Shown: piece after piece, positions 43,509 through 56,600 of the stretch | Numbering within the stretch: the first letter of the stretch is position 1 | How the letters are laid out: every line of letters begins with the position of its first letter | Assembly: GCA_011037195.1 (NCBI GenBank) | Contig: JAAEAF010004306.1 | Coordinates: 29,585-93,584, forward strand | Reading direction: 5' to 3' | Origin: Triatoma infestans | Taxonomy: Eukaryota > Arthropoda > Insecta > Hemiptera > Reduviidae | DNA length: 64,000 bases | Program-made: the position numbers and the translations under genes | The notes under the pieces: generated by a model | Told to the model about the DNA's origin: nothing | The model's input: the letters and a program-made list of their open reading frames with translations, nothing else | Databases searched by the model: none

Positions 43509-44320
43509 AAAACCAGGAGTCAACTCTCACATAACTTTTTCTTACTCCAGTTTTCAAAATTGTATTTGATAAATTTTATAGTTAGTATACCAAATTTAAT
43601 GAAATTTGTCGGTGTTTATATGGAGAAAATCGCGAAAACTGAAAAAACTGTTCAGTAAAAACGGACCCGGCTTACTAATTTTCTTGAAACTCGGAAGTTT
43701 GGCAATCTATTTACTTCTAATTAATTTTGTTTGGATGGTAGAATTGTAAAATCAAGTGAAATATCAATTTAGAGAAAAACATAACGCTCCCCTATTCCTC
43801 TCCCAAAAGCCACCTTGAATTTCTTTGTTATCCTATAGCGCAACAGCCCATAAAGGGCCAAGACTTGCAGACGGCGATTTGAATGGGGGGGTAAGCACGC
43901 CGGAGTTCCCACGCCGTTTAGTTCCGGCCTTCGCAGGTAGGGCGCCTAGCTTTCCACTTTTTGTCACGATGCTGTGTCAACACCGACTTTGCCCTCACGG
44001 GAATCGAACCCTGACTTCTCGCACGAAAGGCGAGTGCGCCAGCCACTAGACCAACGAGTGAGAACTTAATTGAGTTTATCCGAAGAAATATTTCAAATAA
44101 AGGTTGTAACCCTCTGTTTGGTAGTTTACTTACTTGGTTTAAAGAAAATCATTGGAGCCGTTTTCGAGAAAATCATAAAAAGTGAAAATATCATTTAGCA
44201 AAGTGGCACTTTCGGTTGAACGATGTTTACGAAAAGCTTATTTTCAAGTCTCATGGTGGCACTTAAACGAAATATTAAGGTTGAACATTCTAGGATTTTT
44301 CGTTTTTGGGATATGCTGTC

Positions 44321-44356
<36 letters not shown>

Positions 44357-45254
44357 CAATGGCTATAAACCACTTTTTTGGACTCAAAATGGATATATCC
44401 GGTGAAAACTCGACTTCGAAAATTTGGCACGATTACAATACTTCTTCTTCCTAGGAGTAAGAGAATATAATAAAAATAAAAATGTTGTGAAAATTGCTAG
44501 ATTGTAATTTGAAACTGGAAAACTACAGAAAAACAGAAAGTAGTTTGAGTGAATCACAAAATTTATTCACTTTCTCTTATCGTTCTAAGAGAAAAAAATA
44601 TTGTGATCTTATAATCTTTGCAAAATTGAACTTTGTCACCAAAAATAGATCGTTGTCGATTCCGGCAGTAAGGTTTCATTCAAAATTTGTTAACTGGAAT
44701 TGAGAATGACTATTTTTGGTTTTTTCCCCCAAATTTCCGCCAGTTTCTCTAAAACGGCTGCAACAATTTTCTTTCAACTATGCATAACAACTTGCACATA
44801 AAGGCCGAATCACTTTTATTTGAAACATTTTCTTTCTATGAAAATTGATTTCTTTTGTGTTCTGGAGGGTGCTATGGTTCCCCTCTAAATTGCTCCTTCA
44901 AAATACTGTTGTTTCTGGGTAGTATATAATGTATATGATATAAAATAAATTAAATAATGAATATTTAAAAATACTAACCCCAAAGAAAATCAGTTAAACC
45001 TAAAACGCATATTTTCAAGATTGGAATCGTTATGTTAATAAATTAACTATCAGTTTTATTTGGAGTACTTTTCCGGAAAAAAATCTTTAAGAGGATTGCA
45101 GGGGGGGGGGGGTTGAAGCACTCAGCTCTCGTCATCCTGCAGAGAATTACAGAAACTAAACTTTAGTGAAATCAAATTTTAAAGAAAAATTGTAAATCAA
45201 TGCGCTGAGAATTGCAGTAAGAGAAAGCGTGTGAATGTTTCAAACAATAATTTG
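43509..45254. repeat. Dispersed family copy with inverted ends, carrying a SINE
   Basis: The left end (43509-43550; aaccaggagtcaactctcac, ctttttcttactccag) and right end (45216-45254; agtaagagaaagcgtgtgaa) are degraded versions of the terminal repeats at 31914 and 33324. The interior carries the usual phrases, a (CA)n run at 44328-44354, and a second internal end-like word 'ctaggagtaagagaa' at 44452-44466. A tRNA-derived SINE is inserted at 43822-44062. No coding potential. Confidence 0.65.
43822..44062 (-). mobile_element. tRNA-derived SINE (glutamate-type head)
   Basis: On the minus strand a tRNA-like head has an A box (TGGTCTAGTGG, 44053-44043), a 5-bp anticodon stem CTCGC/GCGAG around the loop CTTTCGT (anticodon TTC) and a B box GGGTTCGATTCCC (about 44012-44000). 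About 170 bp of unrelated body follow, with a short AT-rich end. The acceptor stem cannot close, so it is not a tRNA gene. Imperfect direct repeats cttgaattt / cttaattga flank it, interrupting a family sequence that is continuous in the copy near 32.2 kb. Internal promoter elements would drive RNA polymerase III transcription. Confidence 0.8.
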
Positions 45255-45735
45255 TTTTTCTTTTTCATAAAATAACAAAGAAATGCCGAAAAGTGTTTAA
45301 CATTGTTCCAACTGTCGGTCATTTCTAATTAAACATTAAAATAATGAGCTGTCCAATCTTCAATTGCCCAGTTGTTATGTCTGAGGAAACAGACTAGTTC
45401 AAACAGATGACGTCAAATTATCTTCCTAACAACTATAAAGAACGTTTCTTTCCAGTTTTTCCATCGTATTGCGAAAAGTCTGTGTTTTCACTGAATTTAG
45501 AGAAAAAATTCTTGCATAAGTCAACTGGAAACCGATATCAAGGTGGCTGTTTTTATTTTGGTTAGGTTTTTTAAATTTTGTTAAAAACTGGTTGAACTTA
45601 TTTTATGAAATAAGTTATTAATAAATATTGCTCATTTGGTCGTTGCTAGTGCAGACTTGAAGTGACTTTTATGCCGAATTGAATTTCCTTGTGGGAACAC
45701 TGACTAGATATAAGTATTGTCATCTTTACTATTAC
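45255..45735. other. AT-rich DNA without a recognisable gene
   Basis: No motif, RNA gene or repeat end recognised. Confidence 0.5.
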
Positions 45736-45739
45736 TCCG

Positions 45740-46290
45740 AGGCCTACGCCATCCAGAGGCCGTCCCAATTAGCTATCCCCAGGAAGGATAATAACAATCA
45801 GAGAATAGAACAAATATCTCGACCCCGTCTCTAAACCATCCAAGATTCACAGCATTCCGAAGAAAACCGTGGCATTACCTTCAACCTAAAGAGCTTAAAC
45901 TGTAACATAGCATCTTGTTCCGATCTAAAGGTCCTATACTTAATTACCTCACAAGCCAAGCAATCTCTTATAAGATGATGATGTATTCTTCCTCTGCCTC
46001 GCAAACTTTACGAAAGAGTTCTGATATATGCCCCATCATTTAGAGATATTTCCTTAATCCAAGTGGGAACCTCACTACTGTCTTGTGGTCCTGAGCCAAC
46101 AGTAGCCGTCACCAGGCAATTCCGCTATAGGGAAGTTAAACAATTGGGAAATAGGGAACTGGAGAAGCACGGGTGTACCACTACCTAGAACAGTTTCGCT
46201 TGTTTTACTAATACGAGGTTCCTCATATTTGGGAGGGAATGCTTGTGGCAGCTGGAGATAAAGATTTCTTAAGATATTGTAGTCACACGG
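45740..46290 (-). pseudogene. LINE ORF2 C-terminal fragment, heavily decayed
   Basis: The minus strand shows LAQDHKTVVRFPLGLRK-like sequence and a CEAEEEYIIIL block near 46005-45970, which matches the cysteine/EAEE...HIL pattern at the end of R1/I-type LINE ORF2 (compare EEETPAHILC at 41.6 kb). All frames carry stops. Boundaries are approximate. Confidence 0.4.
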
Positions 46291-46329
46291 GTAGATTGCT
46301 GGGAGGAGGCTTTTTAGGAGCGTGTTTTT

Positions 46330-47984
46330 TTTTTTTGTGGGGGTTAAGAGCTATATCGGCGCAGGTGCCGTGCCGTCGGGCACCTATTCTTAACAATAAA
46401 AATGAATAACCACAATGTTCTGTGGAGGATCCTCAGATAAGAGTAAGTCCTGAACAAAAAACATGAACATCTCATTGTCATCCCTATTTGAATACCTGAT
46501 TAATATTTTAGACTGCCGTCAATACTTCTTTAACAGAAAGTAATGCGTTATTGTCCAAATTTTGAAATTGAGTTTCTTCTGGAAATCCATGTTTCGACGC
46601 CGCCCGAGCAAGGAATTAAAATTTCCTTCTTTTATTTTTAGCGAAACCAACAATCGCAGGAAGCTAAAACTTTATATTCTGTTTAGATATCATCAGCGTA
46701 TCCGACCTCGTAGGGTTTGATCAAAAATCTCTGCCTACACTTTTATTACAACTTCTTTTTTTTCAGAAAAATTGATTCTGGGTTGAATTTTGGGCGACAT
46801 GCAATGTTCAAAATTCTCAAAAATTGCATTTCGTGGGAACTTACGACATTACCACTTTCATCGAATGCAAAGTTGAAATTTTGAGGCTGATTAAAAGAGC
46901 CCAGTTAACCAGAAGTACGGCGATAACCTTACTGCCATTTTCGGTTACCAAGTGAAGAAAATTTATCGATAATATTTAATAATCATTCAGTAGGATAATG
47001 AATATTCCAAACCAGATTTCCGTACTCACAGGACCTCAAAACATGTATTGTCTGAAAACTCTATTTCAAAAATTTATCACGATAATAGCAATAATATTAA
47101 GACCTTGCAGTAATTTATAATTAAATTAACTAATAAAGTTTGTAAGTTAGTTCTAATTATGATAAAAGACTATATTGTTTAACTAGATTAATAATAAAAT
47201 CAGCTGATTTAATTTTTAATCAGCTAGTTGAAATGTGTAAATATACAATTCAGATTTGAAATATTATTTGGAATTTCCACTAATGATCAAAAATATTTTT
47301 ACCGATTACTAAAAATAATTTTTTTGAACTAATTCATTTCCCAGGACGGCCATGTTCCATTTTAGTGAAAACAGAAGCGATCATGTTATTTATAAATCTG
47401 CCACCCCTCCTGGGGTTGTTGTTGTTCCCTGGGATTACTGTAAATTATGCAGGTCGTGCATATGAATTTTAAAATAGCCAACGTATTGATTTTTTACTTG
47501 GGATGTTTGCATAAAGTTTTCCAAGGCCTTGCCCAGAGTTTCTTTGATGAATCTAAACGCGATATTGAATTAGTAATTTTCTGCGTTTTTTGCTTCTTTT
47601 AATATTTGAGTTAAGCCTTTCAACAACCCCCACCCCGACTATTAACAAAACCCAGAAAATCACATGTATTTCCAGAGTAAACTCAAGTTTGCACAGCTGA
47701 CATGATCGAAAGAAGAAATAAAATCTCTTCTGGAGAAGAATCGTATGTTCCCATCGGTGTTGGATTTTCTGAAAATCAAGAGATTTATTATTCATAGTGA
47801 AGGAAAGGGAGTGTGTGTGTTTGATACTTTTATACGGTGACAGAGATATGACATGTGAAATGGTCGAAATGCAAATTTAATACACACTTTCTAAGTTTGC
47901 ATTAAAATGTAAACATGTTCAGCCGACGTACACAATATACGAACGATATATCATATTTTTGGCCCATTAAAAGATAAAACATAA
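46330..47984. other. AT-rich DNA with scattered pieces of the dispersed family
   Basis: A 7-bp stem (AGGTGCC at 46363, GGCACCT at 46379) is seen. 46755-47080 has weak family phrases (aagtacggcgataac, gacctcaaaac). No gene recognised. Confidence 0.45.
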
Positions 47985-48030
47985 AGTTGAAATCCAGTGT
48001 GAAACTCACCCTTGTCTTGTCTTACTGCAA
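47985..48030 (+). repeat. Terminal repeat of the dispersed family
   Basis: tccagtgtgaaactcaccct and gtcttactgc match the left terminal repeat. The matching right end was not found. Confidence 0.5.
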
Positions 48031-48707
48031 GAAATTAGATCAATTTTAATCAACTAATTTACTTCAAACTTTGGGCTTTTATTGAAAGTTTAGTTCATCT
48101 TTAACGCTGCTCATAATTATAGGTGGTGGAGGATAATACTTGGAATGTACAACATAAAATTTATTTATTAATTGTTTTATATTCTCTTCCTCTCAGGTTA
48201 ACTGACATCATTGCAATCAACATGCTGTAAAAAATGCTTCAAAATAATAATTCTTTAAATATTGATATACATAACAAGTATTTTGAAATCGTGTAGAACC
48301 AGTTTTTCAGATATGTTGGATTTGGCTGGTGACAAGAATTCGGAACTTAAGTTTGGTCACATTGGAATATATTCCGTTTTTGAGACCAGCTGTTAGAGAC
48401 CAACATAAAGCATCATCCACTAAATACAAAAACTTTTCCAGTTTCGAGGGAAAATCAAAACCATGAACGCACAAATTAAAAAAAAAAAATGGCTGATCCT
48501 GGGGAAAACATCACCAAAGTCTAGGATTGATTTCCTAATAAGGACAGCAATTTCGAAGTATTAGGAGGAGGAGTAGAAAAATCATTAAAAGTTAATGACT
48601 GATAAAAATACATGTTTGGGAATAATTTTTCTCAATTCGTATTTTGCCAACAGGCTGGTTTATTGCGATTATTTATTCAATATGTATAGATATAGAGGCA
48701 TGAGTGG

Positions 48708-48747
<40 letters not shown>

Positions 48748-49043
48748 GTATTTTTGTTTGCATGTGTATATATATTTTACCTATAAATTATTCAATTGGG
48801 CAATCCAGTATGGAAATGAGTGGAAAATTGCAAGCTGGCGGCCAGTCAGCCCGTCCGTACGTAGTTCGTTAGAACATCACTCCTAACCGCAGGCCGGTTC
48901 AGTATTCGGCACTTAGTGTGATGGTATGGTCTAGGGCTCGCTCTATTTTCCCGGCTAGTACTTGCCATTCCTAGATTTATTTTATATGAGAACTTGGATA
49001 GTTAAACTTTCATAGCCATACCTAAATCACTATGTTTTATATA

Positions 49044-49086
<43 letters not shown>

Positions 49087-49444
49087 AACAAACTGGTTAT
49101 TAGCCGCTGCCTTCTACATACAATAAAAAACAGTATCTTATATTACTATCCGGCTATTTATTGCTTAAATTTAAAATACACACTCATACACAAAGCCATA
49201 CTTTATGTGCCTTTATAGATAGGAGATACATAAATATCGCTGCCATATAGATTCACCACCAACAAAGATAAACTGAGCAAAAAGAAAAATATCCATGCCA
49301 AGATTAAAGTGTTTCCAGCCTGTACAGAACACAGTTTTTCAATTTCCATCAGTAGTGAAGATAATATATTTTAAAGTGTATTTTCGTTGATTGGAAAATG
49401 CAGGAGTGAAAATGATGATTTTATATATATATATATATATATAT

Positions 49445-49487
<43 letters not shown>

Positions 49488-51095
49488 GAATCTCTCATGA
49501 AACGAGAATCACAGGAAGTTCAAACCAAACATTTCCTTTTTGGTACTATCATCGCTTATCCGCCACAGAGGTTTCGGTCGCAATCTGTCAACTAAAAGTG
49601 TAACTTTATTTTTTCCACCCCTATCCCTCACCCGTTTTTTCGCGAAAATGGCTTCAATTTTTCAAATATTCTTTTTTTTTCTGGGAAAATTGATTTTTGC
49701 AGGATTCTAAAAGATACGCTTTACTCAGAATTAACGACTCATGATATGATTCTCGAGTACAATATATAATAGTTTTAACATTTATACAATTTCAAAGTAC
49801 ATTAAATACTTTCTTTGTACTCCAAGATTCGAAAAAATTACTTAAGCGGAAGTGTGATGACTTCGAATTAGACTTCCAAGTTTTCTGCAATTTTCTTGAC
49901 AACGATTCTATTGATATTTTTTAAAACTTTGAATCCTAATTGCTACTCATATACTAATTGCACCTACTGTAATATTGTTGTACTCCAATAATACAGTAGT
50001 TGTTATATTACAGAACTAGTTATATAACAGTCATTTGAGTTATATAATAGTCATTTGAAACATTTTTAGCAGATTTTAGCATCGGAGACTTTTAAGTTAA
50101 ATTCTAACTATCATTAAAAGTTTTACCGAATCTGTCAGAGGTGCTGCCATATAATGTAGTCGCATTCAGATACTTTTATCCCTAAAACGCTTGTTGTTGT
50201 TTTTCTTTGGGGCAGCTATGGACCTACAGACGTAATAATAATAATTATCATAATAATGCTTTACACTTTACAAGAGTTAGCGTTTTCAAATTTACAGTAT
50301 TGTTGAAAATGCTCTACTCTTAGCACTGCTAATCATATTGCTGTTAATAACTATGTGAAACATAAGATATAATTTGAAGATTGTATAGGTAAGTTACTCT
50401 GTGGACTGGTGAGTAGGTGTATTTGTAGAAATGACGACGCCATTCATCTTGTTTGTAACTCTATTTGACCAGATAATGGCCAAACTGTTTGCAGAAAGTA
50501 TATGTGTATATGTGTGTATGTTTGTTTGGTTGAGTATGTTTGCAGTAAGTTCTGTAAGAAATCACTGTACTTTTACTGTGCGGTAGTACACATTTTTAAA
50601 ATAATTCTACTTTCAAACAAACTTACAAATTGAATTCTAAAGTTCCAAATTACTTTTCTAAGTACGAAGTAAACGAGTGTGGCCTTTTACACATGTATTT
50701 AATTTTATTCTTTGTTTCTTATAACAGTTCTAATGTGTGTTTGTGTGTCTCTAATAGGGGAGATTAGAGTGTGTGGGCCTTGCGGTGGCTCGCTAACTGG
50801 TGTTAATAAGGAAAACTAGATTTTTGCCCAATTAGTACTGCCGCTGGCTTTTATAAAATGTAATAATTACGGAGCGAGAAATGTTTAGAAATTATGGGTG
50901 CTAAAGTTGTATGCTAACGACTTTGTCCATGAAACTGATTAGCTGATTGGAACAGCTCTCCTCAAAATAATATAGGCACTACTAATTCGAGTTAATCTTT
51001 TTTTAAAAGGAACTACAGATCTTAGCTATACTAATACAGAAGGAGGGCCGTATCTGCCTTACAGTGAGTCAAAGGAACTGTTTTGGTAGTTCGGT
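48031..51095. other. AT-rich DNA with microsatellites, no gene seen
   Basis: Microsatellites: (TG)n at 48711-48743, (TA)n(CA)n at 49036-49085, (TA)n(TG)n at 49423-49486. 49615-49880 carries weak dispersed-family phrases (ctgggaaaattgatttt, cggaagtgtgatgac). Nothing else recognised. Confidence 0.55.
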
Positions 51096-51099
51096 GTGT

Positions 51100-51303
51100 T
51101 TAGAGAACACTCCAATTGTTGATAACAGGCTTGAAAGGCTGAACACTGATGCCCACATTAATGAGGTAGAAGTCAAGCTCTCCTACCACAGGATTCTCAG
51201 AGAGGCCAGCAGACATATTAAAGTCTGAGCCTTTTCTGATTTGTGGTATTATCTCCAGTATGCGCAAAATAACATCACGACAGAAATGTGGCTTAGCTTG
51301 CAT
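51100..51303 (-). CDS. Unrecognised small open frame (67 codons)
   Basis: It has a balanced amino-acid composition, unlike the low-complexity frames around it: a basic, cysteine-containing start, a hydrophobic helix-like stretch (DVILRILEIIPQI) and a hydrophobic second half (VVGELDFYLINVG). The local DNA is less AT-rich. No domain is recognised. It might be an exon or a fragment of an unknown element; chance is quite possible. Confidence 0.2.
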   Translation of the reverse strand: MQAKPHFCRDVILRILEIIPQIRKGSDFNMSAGLSENPVVGELDFYLINVGISVQPFKPVINNWSVL

Positions 51304-51951
51304 ACTTGATAAATCGGCTTGTTATAATACTTCCGAATACTTTATGCATTCCATTTTATATCTATCAGAAATTCCCATCCCGTGCTTACTAAGGATGAAG
51401 TCTGGCTTACACCTTTAAGGGAGTAATTTGGATAATTTATCTCGGATGACAGCTTGTAATGTCAGCTGGTGTGGTGATGTCACGTTCTGATGTTTGTGTG
51501 TGTCATGGAGACACTATGGTCATTATGTTAGTTTATGATGTGATGTGTATATAGGACTGATCTGACGCGTTTGCGATATATCTTCAGTTATCGTCTTTTT
51601 TTTACTCCTTCACAATAGTTGCTAATTTCAGTTTCAACATAACCCTAATTAATTACTCAAGCAACAACTACCCTGAAAAAGCCTGTGGAACATACATAGG
51701 TGAAACAACAGTTTATGCTAAATTGACAGTGTTGTAGTTTCACCCGTAAAATCTAGTGTTCTGCGGTGCGAGTTTCTGAGAGAAATCGTACCGTACAGCG
51801 GGATATCCAGTCTTGGACATATCGCCTATTTCATGCATATTAAGAGATTTGAGCTTGAATCAGTTGTAAAGAATTTTTATAGAAATCGTGTATAGGGCGA
51901 TATTATGTTGGAATAATATCTGAAAGTGATAAAATATATATATATTTTATA

Positions 51952-51985
51952 TATACGATATATATATATATATATATATCGTATA
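51952..51985. repeat. Perfect 34-bp AT palindrome
   Basis: TATACGATA, then an alternating TA run, then TATCGTATA. It can form a cruciform. It is flanked by another AT run to the left. Confidence 0.95.
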
Positions 51986-52296
51986 AGAAGAGTGGCTGAG
52001 AGAAAGAGATAGAGAGACAGTGAGAGAAAGCAGGAACAGAGAGGGGAATGTGTGAAAATGGCGGTGAAATGAGAAGGTTCATCCTATTACAGAGATGAAC
52101 ACCGCACTACCGCAAGCAATCACACACTCACTTACAGAGTGTGCCTGTGGAAATCTCATTTATAGAAGGCTGACACCCGTCTTGATAGAGATCACCGTTC
52201 CAGATTACAAACTTGTCCAATACACTAACTTCTACTCTGATCAACAACCAATCACGTTCTCTCTTTCTCCCAGGTATATCGCATAAATAAATTAGT

Positions 52297-52320
52297 TATA
52301 TCTGTCTGTCTGTCTGTCTG
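52297..52320. repeat. (CTGT)n microsatellite
   Basis: A run of five to six CTGT units. Confidence 0.9.
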
Positions 52321-52329
52321 TAAAAAAAC

Positions 52330-53000
52330 AAACGATGAATTTTTACGAAAACCTGTTTTATGAATTTTTTTTACTTTGTTTTTAACAGGAAGTATTGCTA
52401 AATGTCAAATTGCGAAATTGAGTTTTCTCTAAGAAGATTAGATCAACTATGTGCGAAAAAGTATTTTCTTAGCGAATAGTGTGTCCGCATGTATGTTTGT
52501 GTATGTGGGTGTGAATGTGTGGTTTGTGAACAAAATATTTCGGAAACAAAAACTCGTTCGTAAGGAAGTCAAACCTTAAAACATGTTCTGTTCAGGAAAA
52601 CCATTCATTCGTTATGGAGGTTTATGTAAAAATCCATTAATCCAATGTGATACTTTATGGAATCCCAATTATTTGAAACGTTCTTGGAATATTGATTTTA
52701 GTCGGTTCTGGGGGGAGAGCAGCATCGTTAGGTTGCCCCCGGGTTGTCACTTCAGTATAATGTAGGTTTTGCCACCCCTTTATTTATTACTAGTTAAGGT
52801 AAATTAAATGTACTACAGAAATTATAAGTTTGAAGAAAATCGTTTAACTACACTTTATTGAAATTACGATTATCCAAATAGTTTTCCAAAATTTATGGAA
52901 TTTTCCCGAAAAAAGGCTCGAGACTTTCTTTTAACTTGGAGTAGTAACCGCCCAAATTTAAACGATCGTTTTTATTTGGTACTTTTTTTGATAGAAGCGT
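52330..53000. repeat. Partial copy of the dispersed family
   Basis: Phrases such as ttgcgaaattgagttttctc, ggaaaaccattcattcg and tagaagaaaatcgttt-like words recur here, without terminal repeats. No coding potential. Confidence 0.45.
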
Positions 53001-53019
53001 AGTCTGGTTGGCCACAATA

Positions 53020-53240
53020 TAAGTAAGTGGCAGTAAGTCTATTTTTTTCAAGCGGGTTTTGCATCCAAGTTACCGATCAGCTGTTGCAGCCGGAAGCATA
53101 TAGCAGACTTTATTACGTATTACTCATATTAACACATGAAATAAAATTCATACCAACACCGGGAATCGAACCAATATCACAATACACCTTTCAGCTGAGC
53201 GATCCGCACCTCTAACCACTCAGCTATCGTAGTGCCTGTG
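53020..53240 (-). mobile_element. tRNA-derived SINE, second type
   Basis: The minus strand has A box TAGCTGAGTGGTTAG (53226-53212) and B box GGTTCGATTCCC (about 53172-53161), 40 bp apart as in a tRNA, followed by a body of about 120 bp and a short A-rich end near 53041. The anticodon arm does not pair well. The head and body differ from the SINE at 43.8 kb, so it is another family. Confidence 0.7.
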
Positions 53241-53640
53241 TCTAAAACTTCATCCAACAACGTCACATTCAGGCAGCCTCTATGTTCTAAATACCAACAA
53301 GTATCATTTTCAATTTCCCACTTTTCTTTTTGCTTTACTATTCGCCTCGTTTGCTCAACAGAAAAGAACGAACTGAAAGAACAATTGAGGTCTAAAGTAG
53401 CTAATTAACCAAATCTAATGTGAAAGAATCAGATTTTCGCAATTCTTAGGGTTATAATTGAAAAGTTCTGGTTAAAAATTTGAATATTTACTTGTTCTTC
53501 TATATATATCGGTAATGGAATCGTGTTGTGCCTTGAAATGGCAGTTTTGAGAGAAGTCTGACCTGGCAGCTCCCCTTTGACATTACATTACATACTTTTG
53601 CAGTAATCAGAGACAGTAAAGCAATAATAACATCAGAAAG
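53241..53640. other. AT-rich DNA without a recognisable gene
   Basis: No motif or repeat end recognised. Confidence 0.5.
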
Positions 53641-53643
53641 CAG

Positions 53644-53656
53644 GCTGTAAGTACTA
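53644..53656. repeat. Target-site duplication, left copy
   Basis: gctgtaagtacta is identical to 56667-56679 and lies directly next to the LINE poly-A (T13 on this strand, 53657-53669). Confidence 0.9.
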
Positions 53657-56600
53657 TTTTTTTTTTTTTCTCCAAGCAGTACCCCTACTCAGAGGGAGTT
53701 TATTGAAATAGTTTTACATGTTTCCATACTACATGTATAGCTCTAACAGATGAGTAAAATATACATTAAACAGCATTTAAGATGTCTAATCTAAATTGAA
53801 TGTGACTTGAAAAAAAAAAAACAGAATTATTTTAAAAGAACATTAATAAGTCAAAATAAAGAATTTAAGTGATATATCAAGTTAAATAAAATTGTTATCC
53901 AATTAATAAAAATCGTGCATATTAGTGATACATTAATAATAATCAGATAAAATTGCAAATAATCAAAACACAAGTAATCTTAGTAAACAACACTACAAGG
54001 TACAAAATTTTAAATACAGTTACTATATAATCTAGAAACAGTGAGATATATATTACTGAATGTTGAACTAGGTCGAAATTTGCTGCAAGTCTAAATTAGT
54101 TATAAATTCAGTGAAATACTTATATAGGTGAGTAATTAGGTCTTTTTGGCTTGGAGGCCATCCATAGCCCAAAAGCACCGAGTGCCTGAATAAATTTTGT
54201 CTTAAATGGCTTAATAGGGAGCACTCAAACAGTAAATGTTTCGGTGTTTGTTCGCTGAGACCATCACAAGGACACATTGGTGTATTGGTAATTTTGAAAC
54301 GGTAAAAGTAACTTTTGAGTTTACCATGTCCAGTGAGGAACATTGTCATGTTTGGGTGATTCAAATTGATTTGTTTATTTGAAATTCTATCAAAAACTGT
54401 TGGGAAAAATTCTTTGGTACATTTGGCCTTTGAAGTTTGTCTCCATTCCTCTTCCCATTTCTGCAATGTTTTTATTCTTGCAATAGTCTTGATGTGAGTT
54501 TTAGGGAAACGGTTGTAGCAAATTTCCAATGTTTCCTCTTTCGAAGCTTGTTTTGCCCAAAAGTCTGCTCTCTCATTACCTTCATTGCCGGCGTGGGCTT
54601 TGACCCAATTAATTGAAAAGTTCCAGCCATCTTCTTCCTTTATGGTTTCAATTTTTTCCTAATATCTTCTACTAGAGGATAGTGAATTTTGCCATTTTTA
54701 ATTACATCTATGGAGACCTTGCTGTCTGTATGAAGAATAAATGACTTTCGTCCAATTTCCAGTTTATTACTCTTAACCCATTCCAATGATTTAGAAATTG
54801 CCATTAGTTCAGCTTGATTATTTGAACAATTTTCAGCAAGTCTGTATTTTCCTTGGAAAACTTCAGTATTATCTCTGTACACTACCACTGCACTACCGAC
54901 ATTATCATTTTCTTTACTACCGTCTGTGTAGATATTCCAAATATTTTCAGCTTCATTTTCACTCCCCATAGAGTAACACATATCTACATTTGCCTTGGCA
55001 GGATGCATCCATTCAGTGTAGTTAATAGGTATGTCATAATGAGAAACGTCGATTTCCAACAACTCGAAGGTCTACCCATTAATACATTTAATACTTCAGA
55101 TTTCCCTTCGATAAGTAGAACTATTGAGATTTCTCCTGCTACTACACATGATGCTTCATAGGAAACCGTACGAAAACCCCTTATTATCCTCAAAAGCATC
55201 AACCTCTGAACTCTTTGAAATTTTCGTTGATTATATTTCAATCTCAAGTTGTCCCGCCAAACCTGGACCCCATAGCTCAGAAACGGGATGATCGCTCCTC
55301 TATAAATTATCGTAAGCGCCTCACTGCGAACGCCCCAGTAAACTTTGGTATATCTTGACAATATGTTAATTAATTTAAGACATTTGCCAGTAACCGCATC
55401 AATATGGCGATTCCAATTTAATTTAGGATCGATAATTATTCCTAAATATTTAAGTTCTGCAACAGTATCCAGTGTCTTGCCCTCCCAAGTGACGCTAATT
55501 GTTGGTGGTTGTCGCCTTTGCGAAATTAAAAGAAGTTTTGTCTTGTCTGGATTAAAGTAGGTCCTATTGATTTTTGACCATTCACTCAGCTTCTCAAGTT
55601 CTTTGTCGCAAGTTGTTCCGACTCCCACGTATTCTTAGCTGATACCACGATGAGAAAATCACCTGCAAATGCCAGAACTTTAGTCTGATTTTCATATGGC
55701 AATCTAAGGACGGAATCATATTGAATATTCCAAAAGTAAGGACCACTGCACGATCCTTGTGGACATCCCTGAGTTAAGTGTTTATGAATACTTTTATCGA
55801 CAGTAGATAAAGTGGCCCACCGGTCAGTAAAACAGACTGCCCCATATAAATTTTTGGGGCAGTCTGTTTCGTACAATTTTTTAAAAATGTTAGACCACCA
55901 AGCGGCATTGAAGGCACCAGCGACATCTAAAGAGATGAGACAGATGATATTCTTCTTCTTCAGATTATTTTCAACATAATATTTTACCTCTAAAACAGCA
56001 TTTATGGTACTAGTCTGAGATCGAAATCCGAACTGTAGAGGAGATAAGTGTTGACCTTTATTCAAATAAAGTATAATTCTATCTATCATAAGTTTATCCA
56101 ATATTTTACCATTCACTGAGAGAAGACTAATTGGACGATATTTTGAAACATCTTTAGATAGTATTTTTCCCGGTTTAACTATTGGTACGATTTTTGAATT
56201 TTTCCAGATTTTTGGGAAATATTTCCTATGGAGGCACTCATTATACAGTGCTGTTACATATTTCGGTAAGATTGTGAAGACCTTTCTGGCGATTTCTGCA
56301 GTTATGCCATCTAAACCTGGTGCTTTCTTTGATTTTAAATTACTACATTCTTAATCTCTCTAACAGTGAAAGGTTCATCGTCTGATGTGTCTGGTAAAAT
56401 TTCCATATAGTGTCTAACTTGTTTGTGTAAATGTGTGTCATTCGAGTAGCAATCGTCTGGTACGAATGAATCAAGCATTGCTTGCAGTGTTTCATCCCTG
56501 AGCTTGTATAGTTACCATCACTTTTCCTTATCGTTTTCAGAATCAAAGGAGTTCTGATTTTTCCAGCCGATATTTTGTAGATAAAATTCCAAGGATTTCT

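Noticed and set aside
43990..44062. Possible functional tRNA-Glu gene (minus strand)
   Set aside because: The acceptor stem does not pair, and a 170-bp body with flanking direct repeats shows a SINE.
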